Notes: generated by a model not told the origin, from the sequence alone. A DNA stretch of 64,000 nt from Candidatus Gastranaerophilales bacterium (GCA_944324245.1 CALUVO010000031.1:1-64000); one strand, 5' to 3'. Positions 54,901 to 62,807 are shown, counted from the first letter of the stretch. A program made the numbers and translations.

Positions 54901-55803
54901 TATGCACAATTCTTCACAAGTTACGGATACAATGTCATTACAAAGAATGATACACTTTCTTCGCAGCCTGTATTTTTACTGATATATTCAATTTTGAAAT
55001 TTTGTGCTCATCCCTGGCAAAATGCCATGGTTGTTGATGTATGTGAAGTACTAAAGAAACAGCATCTTGTTTTATTTTCAAAAGAAGAAACCGCATTTAT
55101 AAAAAATCTTGACAAACCTTTTATTATGCTTTCAGAGCAGGAACTTTCATCCAAAAATCTTGTGCAACTTTTGTGGGATTTAAATTACTGGCTAGAACAG
55201 TCAAGTCTTGATATAGAAGAATTTGCAATAAAAACTGGCTGTTACTATTACTCTTCTGAAATAGAAAAATCAAATGTATATATGATTTCTCTGCTGCTAA
55301 AAAAACTTTTCTATCAATATAAAGACAGAGACATTCTGCTCGAAAGGCTGGAAGAGTTTTCTCAAAAGCCTGTTTTGAGTAAGTATAAATTTTTTAATGA
55401 TAATGAAGCACACAAATCATATAATAAAGGGCAAATCCTTATAATGACCTATCATAAATCAAAGGGTGATGAGTTTGATTATGTATTTATACCTCAATTA
55501 TGCGAGGAGATTTTACCTTTTGATTTGAAAAATATAAAAATTAAATCAAAAGAACGGTTTCTGGAGTCAGTAAAAGCGTTAAAATCTAATTACAAAAGAA
55601 AAGATGAATATCAGCTAAAGCGTTTTATTGCTGAAGAGAATATGAGACTTTTGTATGTTGCTGTTACAAGAGCAAAACAAAAACTTTATATTACCTGCGC
55701 AAAGAAATATAAAAAATATTCCAAGCTAAAAGAAGCAAAAACGTCCATAATATTCGAAAAAGTCTTGAGTAATAGCGGAGTTGTGTTGAATGACAAGCGA
55801 TAA
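51967..55803 (+). CDS. Tandem UvrD-like helicase: degenerate N-half, active C-half (AddB-AddA-like)
   Basis: A 1278-residue protein; the ATG at 51967 has GGGAG six bases upstream, better than the in-frame ATG nine codons earlier. The N-terminal half (about 1-630) follows an SF1 helicase layout: LIQGSTVSDRTDYL where Walker A should be (no GKT), YLILDDADEITPF as a Walker B echo (about 203) and a UvrD-type 2A region. The C-terminal half is an apparently active UvrD-like helicase: AVPGAGKTT (about 640), YLIEDEAQDSS, RCGDINQAI, IMTYHKSKGDEFD and VAVTRAKQKL (about 1230). Inactive plus active helicase is the AddB plus AddA pattern. Expected role: end-processing in double-strand break repair. Confidence 0.85.
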   Translation: MLIQGSTVSDRTDYLVNAYINLLNKGVDASEILVLCLNSYKKNLFLDELHKKLRILHYENPKIYTFYGLVYNTIMNYWPLIENTINNGNPAIIPNLSGLEISQIFFKSAIKEVGFKDYNSKLNLIHQLFRRYSLIMNNNLTDNDVEIRSRILGEQFALDAKKSIDIYKKKTLEFRAFDYIRQLGLFQYLYQNSSVFKNIKYLILDDADEITPFEFDFIKYIKPLLKDVYIAYDFRGGSRLGFLNADIDVVEKIEKLFNTEKITVLDNIETAQADMVLLSFSRRLEMINEVLKNINSLISSGVSARDISIITPVIDKSLKFAISEAFDSKDISYQYFSGSEKLVSVPIVKNILFLLDIAAGLTLDVYKIRSIVIEILKIPLKYCMKLVTSLKSGISIESIDLGVKEYNERLNKLLNVINKIKSADMLLSEKIFYIYNNLVHLEPSDIPQLQLLNFFVKQIEDFESVFTEYNLNPAFQKTFLTQLENSIVSENPSSAPEIKENAIRIGTAQKIIDYSLKTKYQFWLDVSSNEWIKDDFGMLYNAWVFQKSWNKNEFTYEDNIALTDLKIKKQLRKLSLLCSKKIYAYSSLFDMEGNENFQGIEDYLAQKNENKNTEIDFKFVPREDQKEVLEYKDGKLSVSAVPGAGKTTILLALIIKLIQSGVKSENIFVLTFMDSAARNFKERIKSACPSLEKMPNISTIHGLALRILKENSNFVKAGLNEDFEVCDDNLRQKIIREIMYKMQLDSDDYDKYERAVSMLKLSEIKKVPFVKDNEVGQFLKFYTAYNQYLKNMNIIDYDDMLCYCVKILEENKDIAFYYQSLCSYLIEDEAQDSSSIQQKLLAILSARSKNLIRCGDINQAITTTFTNADLEGFKKFIKTSHNVTMNHSQRCAKEIYSLANDLIDYSLTDKNLNNSFFNIKIQGIEDKNPQNHDSVEACIFEDYKEERAFILEKIRKIFSINPDASAAILVRNNYNIEDYAQFFTSYGYNVITKNDTLSSQPVFLLIYSILKFCAHPWQNAMVVDVCEVLKKQHLVLFSKEETAFIKNLDKPFIMLSEQELSSKNLVQLLWDLNYWLEQSSLDIEEFAIKTGCYYYSSEIEKSNVYMISLLLKKLFYQYKDRDILLERLEEFSQKPVLSKYKFFNDNEAHKSYNKGQILIMTYHKSKGDEFDYVFIPQLCEEILPFDLKNIKIKSKERFLESVKALKSNYKRKDEYQLKRFIAEENMRLLYVAVTRAKQKLYITCAKKYKKYSKLKEAKTSIIFEKVLSNSGVVLNDKR

Positions 55804-56461
55804 CCAAATATATACACTAAATAAATTACAAATGTACGATGAGTGTCCGCAGAAGTATAAACTCTGTTACATTGATAAAGCACATGTCATTGAGCCTATT
55901 TCCAAAACAAAAAGCGGGAATAATCTACACAATCTTATTAATTACTATTTAAAGGGAATGGATGTTTCAAAACTTATAGATGTTTTGACCCAATCTGAAA
56001 AACTACTCTGGTACAATTTTAAAAACAGTGATATTTCAAAACACAAATGCTATGCAAGTGAATATGCTTTCAATGTGAAAATTGATGAATACTGGCTTAC
56101 CGGCAGAATAGACGCATTGTTTGAAACAAATGACGATTGCTATATTATTGCAGATTGGAAAACAGGTGATAATTTTTCTCCTGAAAATGTTAAGTTTCAG
56201 ACCTCATTTTATCTTTTATGTATGTATGAAATTCTGAGGTCAAAAAATCTTATTAAAGAGCCGGATCAGCTTTCATTACACTATATAGATCTTGCCTCAG
56301 ACAGTGTTATAAAAATCAAATTTGATGATGACTTGTACAGGCAGTATAAATCTTCGATTTTATCTGTTATCAACAAAATCAATGAAAACAAAACATTTTT
56401 CTGCAATAAATCTGATAAATGTAAATATTGCAAATATTACAGAGTCTGTCCTTATTATTAG
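55790..56461 (+). CDS. Fe-S PD-(D/E)xK nuclease of the AddB/Cas4 type
   Basis: A 223-residue nuclease. Active-site residues: His47 (NNLHNLI), Asp108 (GRIDALF), Asp122 and Lys124 (ADWKTG), followed by the QTSFYLLCMYE helix. Four cysteines form the iron-sulfur clamp: Cys19 (YDECPQKYK) and the C-terminal C211-x2-C214-x5-C220, the exact spacing of AddB and Cas4; Cys205 is extra. The start overlaps the tandem helicase gene by 14 bases, so the two are translationally coupled and probably form one complex. No cas genes are present, so Cas4 function is unlikely. Confidence 0.87.
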   Translation: MTSDNQIYTLNKLQMYDECPQKYKLCYIDKAHVIEPISKTKSGNNLHNLINYYLKGMDVSKLIDVLTQSEKLLWYNFKNSDISKHKCYASEYAFNVKIDEYWLTGRIDALFETNDDCYIIADWKTGDNFSPENVKFQTSFYLLCMYEILRSKNLIKEPDQLSLHYIDLASDSVIKIKFDDDLYRQYKSSILSVINKINENKTFFCNKSDKCKYCKYYRVCPYY

Positions 56462-56485
56462 TGGTTTAAAGCTATCTTGATAAAA

Positions 56486-57055
56486 TTAATCCAGATAAAA
56501 AGCCGTTATAACTTTATGAGATTCTTCAGCATACTCAATAGCTTTGTGCAATGTATTTGATGTGTGAGACAGGAAACAAATCAACTGCTGACAGTCATCA
56601 ATAATTTCACGGTTACAAATACGGCTTGCATCAGCAAGTGTCATCATAGCTCTGTCAGCATGTTCAATAATATTCGGTACACCGATAAGCTGATCCTGTA
56701 CATCAGAAGGCTGCTGACCGATTGTTTGCGGAAGGATAACTTTCAACTTTTCAGGGTTTGCTTTCATTGCACCTCTGATAGTTGCAGCATTAGTACCTGA
56801 AGAACCGCCTGATGTGATTACTGTATTACCTTGAGAAACCAATGCAAAAGAAAGTGTCTCAATAATTTGCTGATGAGTAATAGGCAAGTTTCTGCTGCCG
56901 ATTATTGCTATTCTTTTTTCTGACTGCTGAATTGTAGCAAGTTCCATTGCGAGCTGATCAACAGTATTTGCGTCATCTTCAGAGACTTTGTCCAAATCAT
57001 CAATAGGAACCATAATTGATGATTGTTCTTGAATTTCTTTGTTTTCTTCTGACAT
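56486..57055 (-). CDS. SLOG/DprA-like Rossmann protein (cyanobacterial type)
   Basis: A 189-residue protein. After an acidic N-terminus comes KRIAIIGSRNLPITHQQII, VSQGNTVITSGGSSGTNAATIRGAM and KLKVILPQTIGQQP, a SLOG-superfamily nucleotide-binding fold related to DprA and LOG proteins. NREIIDDCQQLICFLSH and KVITAFYLD complete it. It matches closely, as I recall, a cyanobacterial family annotated as DNA recombination-mediator-A-like. It is half the size of DprA and lacks its DNA-binding additions. It lies convergent to the nuclease gene and divergent from pcrA, which is a DNA-repair setting. Confidence 0.83.
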   Translation of the reverse strand: MSEENKEIQEQSSIMVPIDDLDKVSEDDANTVDQLAMELATIQQSEKRIAIIGSRNLPITHQQIIETLSFALVSQGNTVITSGGSSGTNAATIRGAMKANPEKLKVILPQTIGQQPSDVQDQLIGVPNIIEHADRAMMTLADASRICNREIIDDCQQLICFLSHTSNTLHKAIEYAEESHKVITAFYLD

Positions 57056-57195
57056 TGCTTTATCCTAATTAAAAATATATCTACAAAACGTTACATATAA
57101 GATTTTACTTAAAATATTTTTTTGATTATCATAATAATATCATAAATTGACAAAATTGAAAGAGTTTTTTATTAAACACTACGGAACTTGGGGAA

Positions 57196-59715
57196 TTGGA
57201 AGAGTTATTATCATCATTAAACGAACAGCAAAGAGAGGCTGTTGAAGAAAAAGAAGGCGCACTACTTGTTCTTGCGGGAGCAGGCAGCGGCAAGACTAAG
57301 GTTTTAACTACACGCATAGTCAACCTTGTTAAAAACGGAGCTAAGCCTCATAACATTCTTGCTGTTACATTTACAAACAAAGCCGCAAAGGAAATGCGCG
57401 AGCGTCTTTCAAAAATGCTTGGAGAAGATGTTGTTAAAAAAATGTGGGTGGGTACATTTCACAATATCTGCGGGAGAATACTTCGTTTTGATATAGAAAA
57501 TTACAAAAGTCCTGACGGTAAGAAGTGGGATAAAAATTACGTAATTTATGATGAAACTGATTCTAATACCATTATTAAAAATGCAATAAAAAAACTGAAT
57601 CTCGATGAAAAAGTATATGCTGTAAAACTTGTTAAAGCGGCTATAAGCAATGCAAAAAGCAAGATGCAGGATGCATACACTTTTTCTACACGGGCAAGAG
57701 ATTACAGGACACAAAAAATCTCTGAAATATATGAGGAGTATGAAAAACAGCTTCTGTCCAATAATGCTATAGACTTTGACGATATGCTGCTTTTAACTGT
57801 AAATTTGCTCTCAACAAATCCGGAGGTACGCCAAAAATACCACGAGAGATTTACTCATATCCTGGTTGATGAGTTTCAAGATACCAATATAAGCCAGTAT
57901 ATGCTTATAAAATATCTCTATGCAAACGGCAAAACAGAAGAAGAGCTGAAAGGCAGAAGCCTTTGTGTTGTAGGCGATGTTGACCAGTCCATATACAGCT
58001 GGAGAGGTGCGGATTACAAGATTATTCTTAATTTTCAATCGGATTTTAGAAATTCAAAACTCGTTAAACTTGAAAAAAACTACCGTTCTGTAGCGACAAT
58101 TCTTGAAGCGGCAAATGCTATTATTGTTAACAATACTGAGCGTGTAAGCAAAAATCTTTATTCCACAAAAGGTCAGGGCGAAAAAATAGATATTTATGAG
58201 GCACAGGATGAGTCGGACGAAGCTTATTATATTGCCTCAAAAATTAAACAATATGCGCGAAATCTAAATGATTATGCGGTTCTTTACAGAACAAATTCAC
58301 AATCCCGTGCAATAGAAGAAGCTTTGATTTCAAAAGGTATCTCTTATCGTATGGTCGGCGGGTTAAAGTTCTATGACCGTAAAGAAGTAAAGGATATTAT
58401 TGCTTATCTTAAAGTTCTTTATAACAGGCATGATTCCCAGAGTTTGAAAAGAATTATAAATGTCCCGAAACGTTCAATCGGAGATACAACCGTAAAAAAA
58501 ATTCAGGATATTGCAAATCAAATGGATTATTCCTTCTATGATGTTTTAAAAAATATAGAAGAATACGATGATTTTTCTGCAGGTGTAAAAGCAAAACTGA
58601 AAAATTTCTGCGATTTGCTTGATAAACTTGATAAAAATAAAGATTCTCTGCCACTGCCTGAGTTTATTGCTTTTGTAATAGAAGAATCTCTATATCTTGC
58701 CGAGCTGAAACAGGAGGATACGGAAGAAGCGGAATCCCGTATAGAAAACCTGCAGGAGCTTGTAAATGTAGCCAGAGACTTTACTCCTGATGAAGAGGAT
58801 AATGTACTAGGTGAATTTCTCGCGCAGGTAGCTCTGGTCAGTGACCTTGATGAAACACCGGATGCTGAAAATGCAGTGACTCTGATGACTCTGCATGCTG
58901 CTAAAGGTCTTGAGTTTGAAAATGTATTTCTTGCAGGTCTTGAGGAAGGAATATTTCCTCACAGCCGGTCTTTAAACAGTAATACAGAAATGGAAGAAGA
59001 ACGCCGTTTAATGTATGTAGGTGTAACAAGAGCCAAGCAGAAATTGTACATTTCTTATGCAAAAAGACGACAGATGTGGGGTGAGACAAGATACTATACT
59101 CCGAGCCGTTTTCTTGCAGAAATTCCGGAAAACTTGACGGAAAGAAATATTGCAGAGGATTCTGTCTCCTATAATAAGGGAGGAACCTTTAAACAGGCTG
59201 TTAATAAAATAAAAACAGACAGAAGCGGTTATGTTGAAAAAAGCACAAGTTTCGGCAAAGGTTTTGTTGCTCCGTCAGCAGGACTTTCAAATGCACAGAA
59301 TATAAGTAAAGTAGTGAAGAAAAAGCCTGTTTACAATAGTGAAAACTATAATACAGTGTCTTCTTACAAGCCGTTATCTTCAACAAAACAGAATAACTTC
59401 GTAAAAAGAGAAGCGTTTGTTGTTAAAAATGCTCAGAATCAGGCAAAAGACGAAGAAAAAATTAAAAAGCTTCTTGAGGACAATCCGATAAAAAGAATGC
59501 TGGAAGAAAAGAAAGCAAAAGAAGCTGCTGCCGCTGCAGCCACTGAAAGTACATCTGACTATGCAGTAGGAGACAGGGTATTCCATGGCAAATTCGGCAT
59601 AGGACATATCAGCGAGATTAAAGAAATCGGCTCTTCAAAAATGTATATTATTGACTTTGGCAAACAGGGCAAAAAAGCTGTAGATGCGCTTTATGCCAAT
59701 TTAAAGAAGTTTTAA
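57196..59715 (+). CDS. pcrA: ATP-dependent DNA helicase PcrA/UvrD
   Basis: An 839-residue SF1A helicase for nucleotide excision repair and clearing of DNA of protein. Start is TTG (57196); the frame opens at 57160 and no ATG is available near the motif Q. Motifs: LNEQQREAV (Q), AGAGSGKTKVL, TFTNKAAKEMRERL, VDEFQDTN, VGDVDQSIYSWRGAD, KNYRS, MTLHAAKGLEFE and YVGVTRAKQKL. The linker (about 660-775) is low in complexity, and the C-terminal VGDRVFHGKFGIGHI...IDFGKQGKK is the Tudor-like RNA polymerase-binding domain typical of PcrA. Confidence 0.97.
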   Translation: MEELLSSLNEQQREAVEEKEGALLVLAGAGSGKTKVLTTRIVNLVKNGAKPHNILAVTFTNKAAKEMRERLSKMLGEDVVKKMWVGTFHNICGRILRFDIENYKSPDGKKWDKNYVIYDETDSNTIIKNAIKKLNLDEKVYAVKLVKAAISNAKSKMQDAYTFSTRARDYRTQKISEIYEEYEKQLLSNNAIDFDDMLLLTVNLLSTNPEVRQKYHERFTHILVDEFQDTNISQYMLIKYLYANGKTEEELKGRSLCVVGDVDQSIYSWRGADYKIILNFQSDFRNSKLVKLEKNYRSVATILEAANAIIVNNTERVSKNLYSTKGQGEKIDIYEAQDESDEAYYIASKIKQYARNLNDYAVLYRTNSQSRAIEEALISKGISYRMVGGLKFYDRKEVKDIIAYLKVLYNRHDSQSLKRIINVPKRSIGDTTVKKIQDIANQMDYSFYDVLKNIEEYDDFSAGVKAKLKNFCDLLDKLDKNKDSLPLPEFIAFVIEESLYLAELKQEDTEEAESRIENLQELVNVARDFTPDEEDNVLGEFLAQVALVSDLDETPDAENAVTLMTLHAAKGLEFENVFLAGLEEGIFPHSRSLNSNTEMEEERRLMYVGVTRAKQKLYISYAKRRQMWGETRYYTPSRFLAEIPENLTERNIAEDSVSYNKGGTFKQAVNKIKTDRSGYVEKSTSFGKGFVAPSAGLSNAQNISKVVKKKPVYNSENYNTVSSYKPLSSTKQNNFVKREAFVVKNAQNQAKDEEKIKKLLEDNPIKRMLEEKKAKEAAAAAATESTSDYAVGDRVFHGKFGIGHISEIKEIGSSKMYIIDFGKQGKKAVDALYANLKKF

Positions 59716-59719
59716 AAAT

Positions 59720-59752
59720 AAAAATGATTCTTAAAATTTAAGAATCATTTTT
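59720..59752 (+). terminator. Terminator after pcrA
   Basis: A perfect 15-pair stem (59720-59734 with 59738-59752, core ATGATTCTTAA) with a three-base loop and trailing T run, four bases after the pcrA stop. Confidence 0.9.
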
Positions 59753-59758
59753 TATTTA

Positions 59759-60011
59759 GTATATCTAATCTAGTGTCGCAGTTGCCGCCGGCTCTCTTGT
59801 AATTCCTTCCCGCTCGTTGCTGCCGCTGACTACGCTTCGCTGCCGTCAGCTTCGCACTCGCTCACCGGGTTTCACCCGTCCGGAATTCCGCTCACCGCAG
59901 CCGGCACCTGCTCACCTTTTCAAATGACACTCAAAAATTTTGCTCTTCCCGTCCATTTTGACTTGACATTTAGTCAACTCAAAACGGAGTCCTTCTTATC
60001 GCAAAATTTTC
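59759..60011. repeat. Long copy of the GC-rich dispersed intergenic element (copy B)
   Basis: The whole 317-base gap after pcrA is filled by this element. In reverse orientation it carries the same ordered blocks as 3651-3755: GAAAATTTTGCGATAAG (59995-60011), GCAAAATTTTT...GTGTCATTT (about 59919-59943) and GCCGGC with the following TGCGACACTAGATTA (59763-59792). It contains two insertions relative to copy A: about 50 bases at 59946-59994 and a GC-rich block at about 59793-59890 with hairpins CGGGT-ttc-ACCCG and GCTGAC...GTCAGC. No reading frame is credible in it. Confidence 0.78.
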
Positions 60012-60032
60012 TCGGACATTCTATTTTAATCT

Positions 60033-60713
60033 CTATGAGAAAAAGTGTCCTCTTTTTGAGTTGAGTGTAATTTTGTCAAAAGAGTATAGTCTTGCAGGTC
60101 TTTTTGAGCCTGATTTAGTGTATTCATCAAGCTCTTTTAAAATTGCAAGAGAAAGGAATTTTTTTCTGAAATTTCTTTTATCCAGCTTTTTCATCAATAT
60201 CATTTCATAAGCTTTTTGTAATTCTGTTAACGTGAATTTTTGCGGCAGAAGCTGGAAAGCAATAGGACAAAATTCCAGACGTTCTCTTGTTCTCTTTAGA
60301 GAGTATTCAATAATTTCTTTGTGGTCAAATGCCAGAGCCGGAAGGCTGTTGACAGGATGCCATTTTACTTCGGTGATTTCCGTGTTTGGCTCAAAGGATA
60401 GCACAATGTCATCAGAACGTATGAGAGCAAAGTATGCACAGGTTATTACACGTGAATTAGGGTGACGAAGCGGGTCGCCAAAAGTGTATAACTGCTCAAG
60501 ATAGATGTTCTGTACGTTAGTTTTCTCCTTGAGTATACGCAATGCTGCATCATCAAGTGTTTCTGATATTCGAATATAACCGCCTGGTAACGCCCATTTG
60601 CCTTTGAACGGCTCATGTGCACGTTTAACCAACAGTACCTTAAGTTGATCATCTTTGATAGTAAAAATAACTACGTCTGTGGTGACCTCATGGGTTTTTG
60701 TCTCTTTAAACAT
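60033..60713 (-). CDS. NrtR-like regulator: Nudix domain plus winged helix
   Basis: A 226-residue protein with a Nudix fold (about 10-140) followed by a winged-helix DNA-binding domain (about 150-220, FTLTELQKAYEMIL and DKRNFRKKFL). This is the NrtR architecture, a repressor of NAD metabolism genes that senses ADP-ribose. The Nudix box reads GGYIRISETLDDAALRILKEK: the catalytic RE-x-x-EE has become RILKEK, so hydrolysis is unlikely. No NAD biosynthesis gene is in the window, so the operon controlled is elsewhere. Confidence 0.88.
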   Translation of the reverse strand: MFKETKTHEVTTDVVIFTIKDDQLKVLLVKRAHEPFKGKWALPGGYIRISETLDDAALRILKEKTNVQNIYLEQLYTFGDPLRHPNSRVITCAYFALIRSDDIVLSFEPNTEITEVKWHPVNSLPALAFDHKEIIEYSLKRTRERLEFCPIAFQLLPQKFTLTELQKAYEMILMKKLDKRNFRKKFLSLAILKELDEYTKSGSKRPARLYSFDKITLNSKRGHFFS

Positions 60714-60774
60714 AAATCCTCGGCTTGTTTCGAACTCTTATTATTAATATTTTATTCCAAACAGATATTAAATA

Positions 60775-60822
60775 AAAAAGCATTTTGTATTATTTTGAGA
60801 AAAATTTACAAAATGCTTTTTT
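60775..60822. terminator. Terminator after the lytic transglycosylase gene
   Basis: AAAAAGCATTTTGTA (60775-60789) and its exact complement (60807-60821) form a 15-pair stem with a 17-base loop; downstream of the minus-strand gene ending at 60836. Confidence 0.88.
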
Positions 60823-60835
60823 AAATTTTTACGAA

Positions 60836-61444
60836 TTAAATTGCACCTGATAAAGTAACAATAGGAAGGTTTTCAAAGTAATTTCCTTTTAAAACATTAT
60901 TTTCTTTATCAATGGTAAGAGCTTTGTTTACTGTAGCCGCTGTTCCTTTTTCCTGATATTTTATGATAGCGGGATCAGGATTAGCTTTTTGTGCATAATA
61001 TTCATTCATAATCCCTTTTACAAAGCGTTTTGTCTCTGCAAAAGGCGGTACGCCTTTGTACTTGCTGACGTTACCGGGGCCTGCATTATAAGCGGCAAGT
61101 GCAAGTTCTATAGAACCGAATTTTTGGTACATCATTTTGTAATACATTAATCCGCCTCTAATATTGTCGCTTAGATAATACGGGTTGTAGCCTAATTTTC
61201 TTGCAGTTGACGGCATTAATTGAAATACGCCCACCGCACCGAAAGAACTTTTCTTTTCATGGACAAAGCCTGATTCCATCTTTGCAATGCTCAAACCCAG
61301 TGCAGGATCAACGCCCATTTCCAAAGAGTGTTTTACAATGTAATCTTTGACTGTGGCTTTTGAAGTTTCTGCTTGTACTTGGTTTGGATTTAATAAAATG
61401 CAAAGAATGAATAGTAAGGTTAGTGTTAGTAACTTTCTAATCAA
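60836..61444 (-). CDS. Lytic transglycosylase (SLT family)
   Basis: A 202-residue exported enzyme that cleaves peptidoglycan glycan strands. Start is TTG (61444) with AGAGGA seven bases upstream. Signal peptide about 1-25 (ends VQA). The lysozyme-like SLT domain shows catalytic Glu in AKMESGF (about 57), GAVGVFQLMPSTARKLG and ALAAYNAGPGNVSKY. A 50-residue tail follows with no known domain. A strong promoter and a 148-base leader with predicted structure precede it, so regulation at RNA level is possible. Confidence 0.92.
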   Translation of the reverse strand: MIRKLLTLTLLFILCILLNPNQVQAETSKATVKDYIVKHSLEMGVDPALGLSIAKMESGFVHEKKSSFGAVGVFQLMPSTARKLGYNPYYLSDNIRGGLMYYKMMYQKFGSIELALAAYNAGPGNVSKYKGVPPFAETKRFVKGIMNEYYAQKANPDPAIIKYQEKGTAATVNKALTIDKENNVLKGNYFENLPIVTLSGAI

Positions 61445-61592
61445 TGTTAATCCTCTGTTTTGTAACTTGATACGGAACGGACATTTATAAGACTTGCTCT
61501 TATGTGAATGGGCGAACCTTTTATGCCCTCCCGCAGAACTCTTTTTCTCATCTGATTGCTTTGACTTTCACAATGATTTTGAATCCGAGTTC
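61445..61592 (-). promoter_or_regulatory. Structured 5' leader of the lytic transglycosylase gene
   Basis: If transcription starts near 61592, the leader is about 148 bases. It contains a long-range pairing AGAACTC/GAGTTCT (61587-61593 with 61535-61541), a GGGC/GCCC hairpin (61510-61513 with 61525-61528) and a hairpin at 61487-61503. It also has the GCGGGAGGGC-type purine-rich joining segment often seen in riboswitches, but it matches no class I know; the ydaO c-di-AMP consensus was looked for and not found. The remainder of the gap, to 61766, holds the promoter and an AT-rich start region of the opposite gene. Confidence 0.45.
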
Positions 61593-61598
61593 TTGTTT

Positions 61599-61626
61599 AT
61601 AATACTTCATAAAGATAAAAAGTCAA
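61599..61626 (-). promoter_or_regulatory. Promoter of the lytic transglycosylase gene
   Basis: On the minus strand TTGACT (61621-61626) and TATTAT (61599-61604) are 16 bases apart, a near-consensus sigma-70 promoter pointing toward the gene at 60836-61444. Confidence 0.7.
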
Positions 61627-61766
61627 GCCCTGAGACATTTTTGACCTTTTATTCCCTTGTGCAGTGCGTTTTTTGAGAACAATTTCATTCTTTTTCAAAG
61701 TGTAATTTTTGTTAATTGGATGACTCAATATTCATTTGTGATAATATAGAAATGAGGGAGATTTGA

Positions 61767-62705
61767 ATGCCAAGGAAAAAATGTATTGAAATTGTTCTGG
61801 ATGTAGAGACGACAGGACTTGATTATAAAAAAGAGAAAATTATTGAATTTGCTGCAGTAAGACTGGAAAACGGTGTTATAAAAGACAGCTATGAGACCAT
61901 GATTAATCCCAAACAGCATATCAGAAAATCGAGCATGGCTGTGCATGGTATAACTGAGGATATGGTTGCTGACAAACCTACAGAAGAAGAGGTTATGCCC
62001 AAAATACTCGAGTTTATAGGTGATTATCCGATTGTGGCTCACAACGCAATCTTTGATTATAATTTTATTAACGAAGCGTCAAAACGTTTGTATGGCAAGC
62101 CTATTGAAAACCAGAGAATTGATTCACAGTTTTTATTTAAGGAAGTTTATCCCGAGTTTGAGTCTCACGGGCTTGAAAATTTGATGAATAAATTCGGGGT
62201 TGAATTTGATACAAGACACCGTGCAATGGCCGATACAATAGGTCTTGCACAGGCTTACCCGAAACTGAAAAAATTGTATGAGAAAAAATATGACTGGCAG
62301 ATGAAACAGATTGACAATATCGATTATCTGTTTGAAAGATTTCTGCGCATACAACAGGCAGTGCAGACCATGCAGTCAGAGCTTCAGGATTTAAAATCAA
62401 TATTTAAATTGTATTTTGATGAAGGCGGAAAACCGGTAACAGCTACTACCGGCGAGACTCTTGTTTATCAATCTAAACAGTCTTATTCATACGACTTTGT
62501 ACAGATTAAAGATATTCTTGATGAAATAGGTGCTCTGCCAAAGGCTGTAAAGCTAAACAATGGTTTTGTTGACAGGCTGGTTAGCGGTCACAGTCTGGAT
62601 GAAGAAACCAGAGAGAAAATAAAAGCTGCCAGATGTGATTTTTCTGAGACAAGAAATATTCAGGTTATAAAGCCCGATAAACATCATTGCGATTGTAATA
62701 AGTAA
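61767..62705 (+). CDS. DnaQ-like 3'-5' exonuclease (DEDDh)
   Basis: A 312-residue protein. The first 170 residues are a DnaQ-type exonuclease: LDVETTGLD (Asp12, Glu14), IVAHNAIFDYNFI (third Asp) and THRAMADT, written here as RHRAMADT, with the His and last Asp. The C-terminal 140 residues, with a coiled coil (about 190-215), are not a known polymerase or helicase domain. It could be a proofreading subunit or a repair exonuclease; no dnaE is near. GAGGGAG precedes the ATG. Confidence 0.9.
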   Translation: MPRKKCIEIVLDVETTGLDYKKEKIIEFAAVRLENGVIKDSYETMINPKQHIRKSSMAVHGITEDMVADKPTEEEVMPKILEFIGDYPIVAHNAIFDYNFINEASKRLYGKPIENQRIDSQFLFKEVYPEFESHGLENLMNKFGVEFDTRHRAMADTIGLAQAYPKLKKLYEKKYDWQMKQIDNIDYLFERFLRIQQAVQTMQSELQDLKSIFKLYFDEGGKPVTATTGETLVYQSKQSYSYDFVQIKDILDEIGALPKAVKLNNGFVDRLVSGHSLDEETREKIKAARCDFSETRNIQVIKPDKHHCDCNK

Positions 62706-62708
62706 AAA

Positions 62709-62736
62709 ACCTGAACATCTGTTCAGGTGATTTTTG
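62709..62736 (+). terminator. Terminator after the DnaQ-like gene
   Basis: ACCTGAAC (62709-62716) pairs with GTTCAGGT (62721-62728), followed by GATTTTTG; just after the stop codon. Confidence 0.85.
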
Positions 62737-62807
62737 AATAGTCTAGTAGCCTTTATGTCATTATTTTATTAAATAGTTAGTAGAAAATGATTGTTTTTTT
62801 TATTTTA

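Noticed and set aside
55790-56461. Cas4 of a CRISPR system
   Set aside because: No repeats, spacers or other cas genes; the coupling to a helicase points to an AddB-type nuclease.
61445-61592. ydaO-type c-di-AMP riboswitch
   Set aside because: The position before a cell-wall hydrolase is suggestive, but the conserved GGGUGAAUC and CCGAAUCC blocks are absent.
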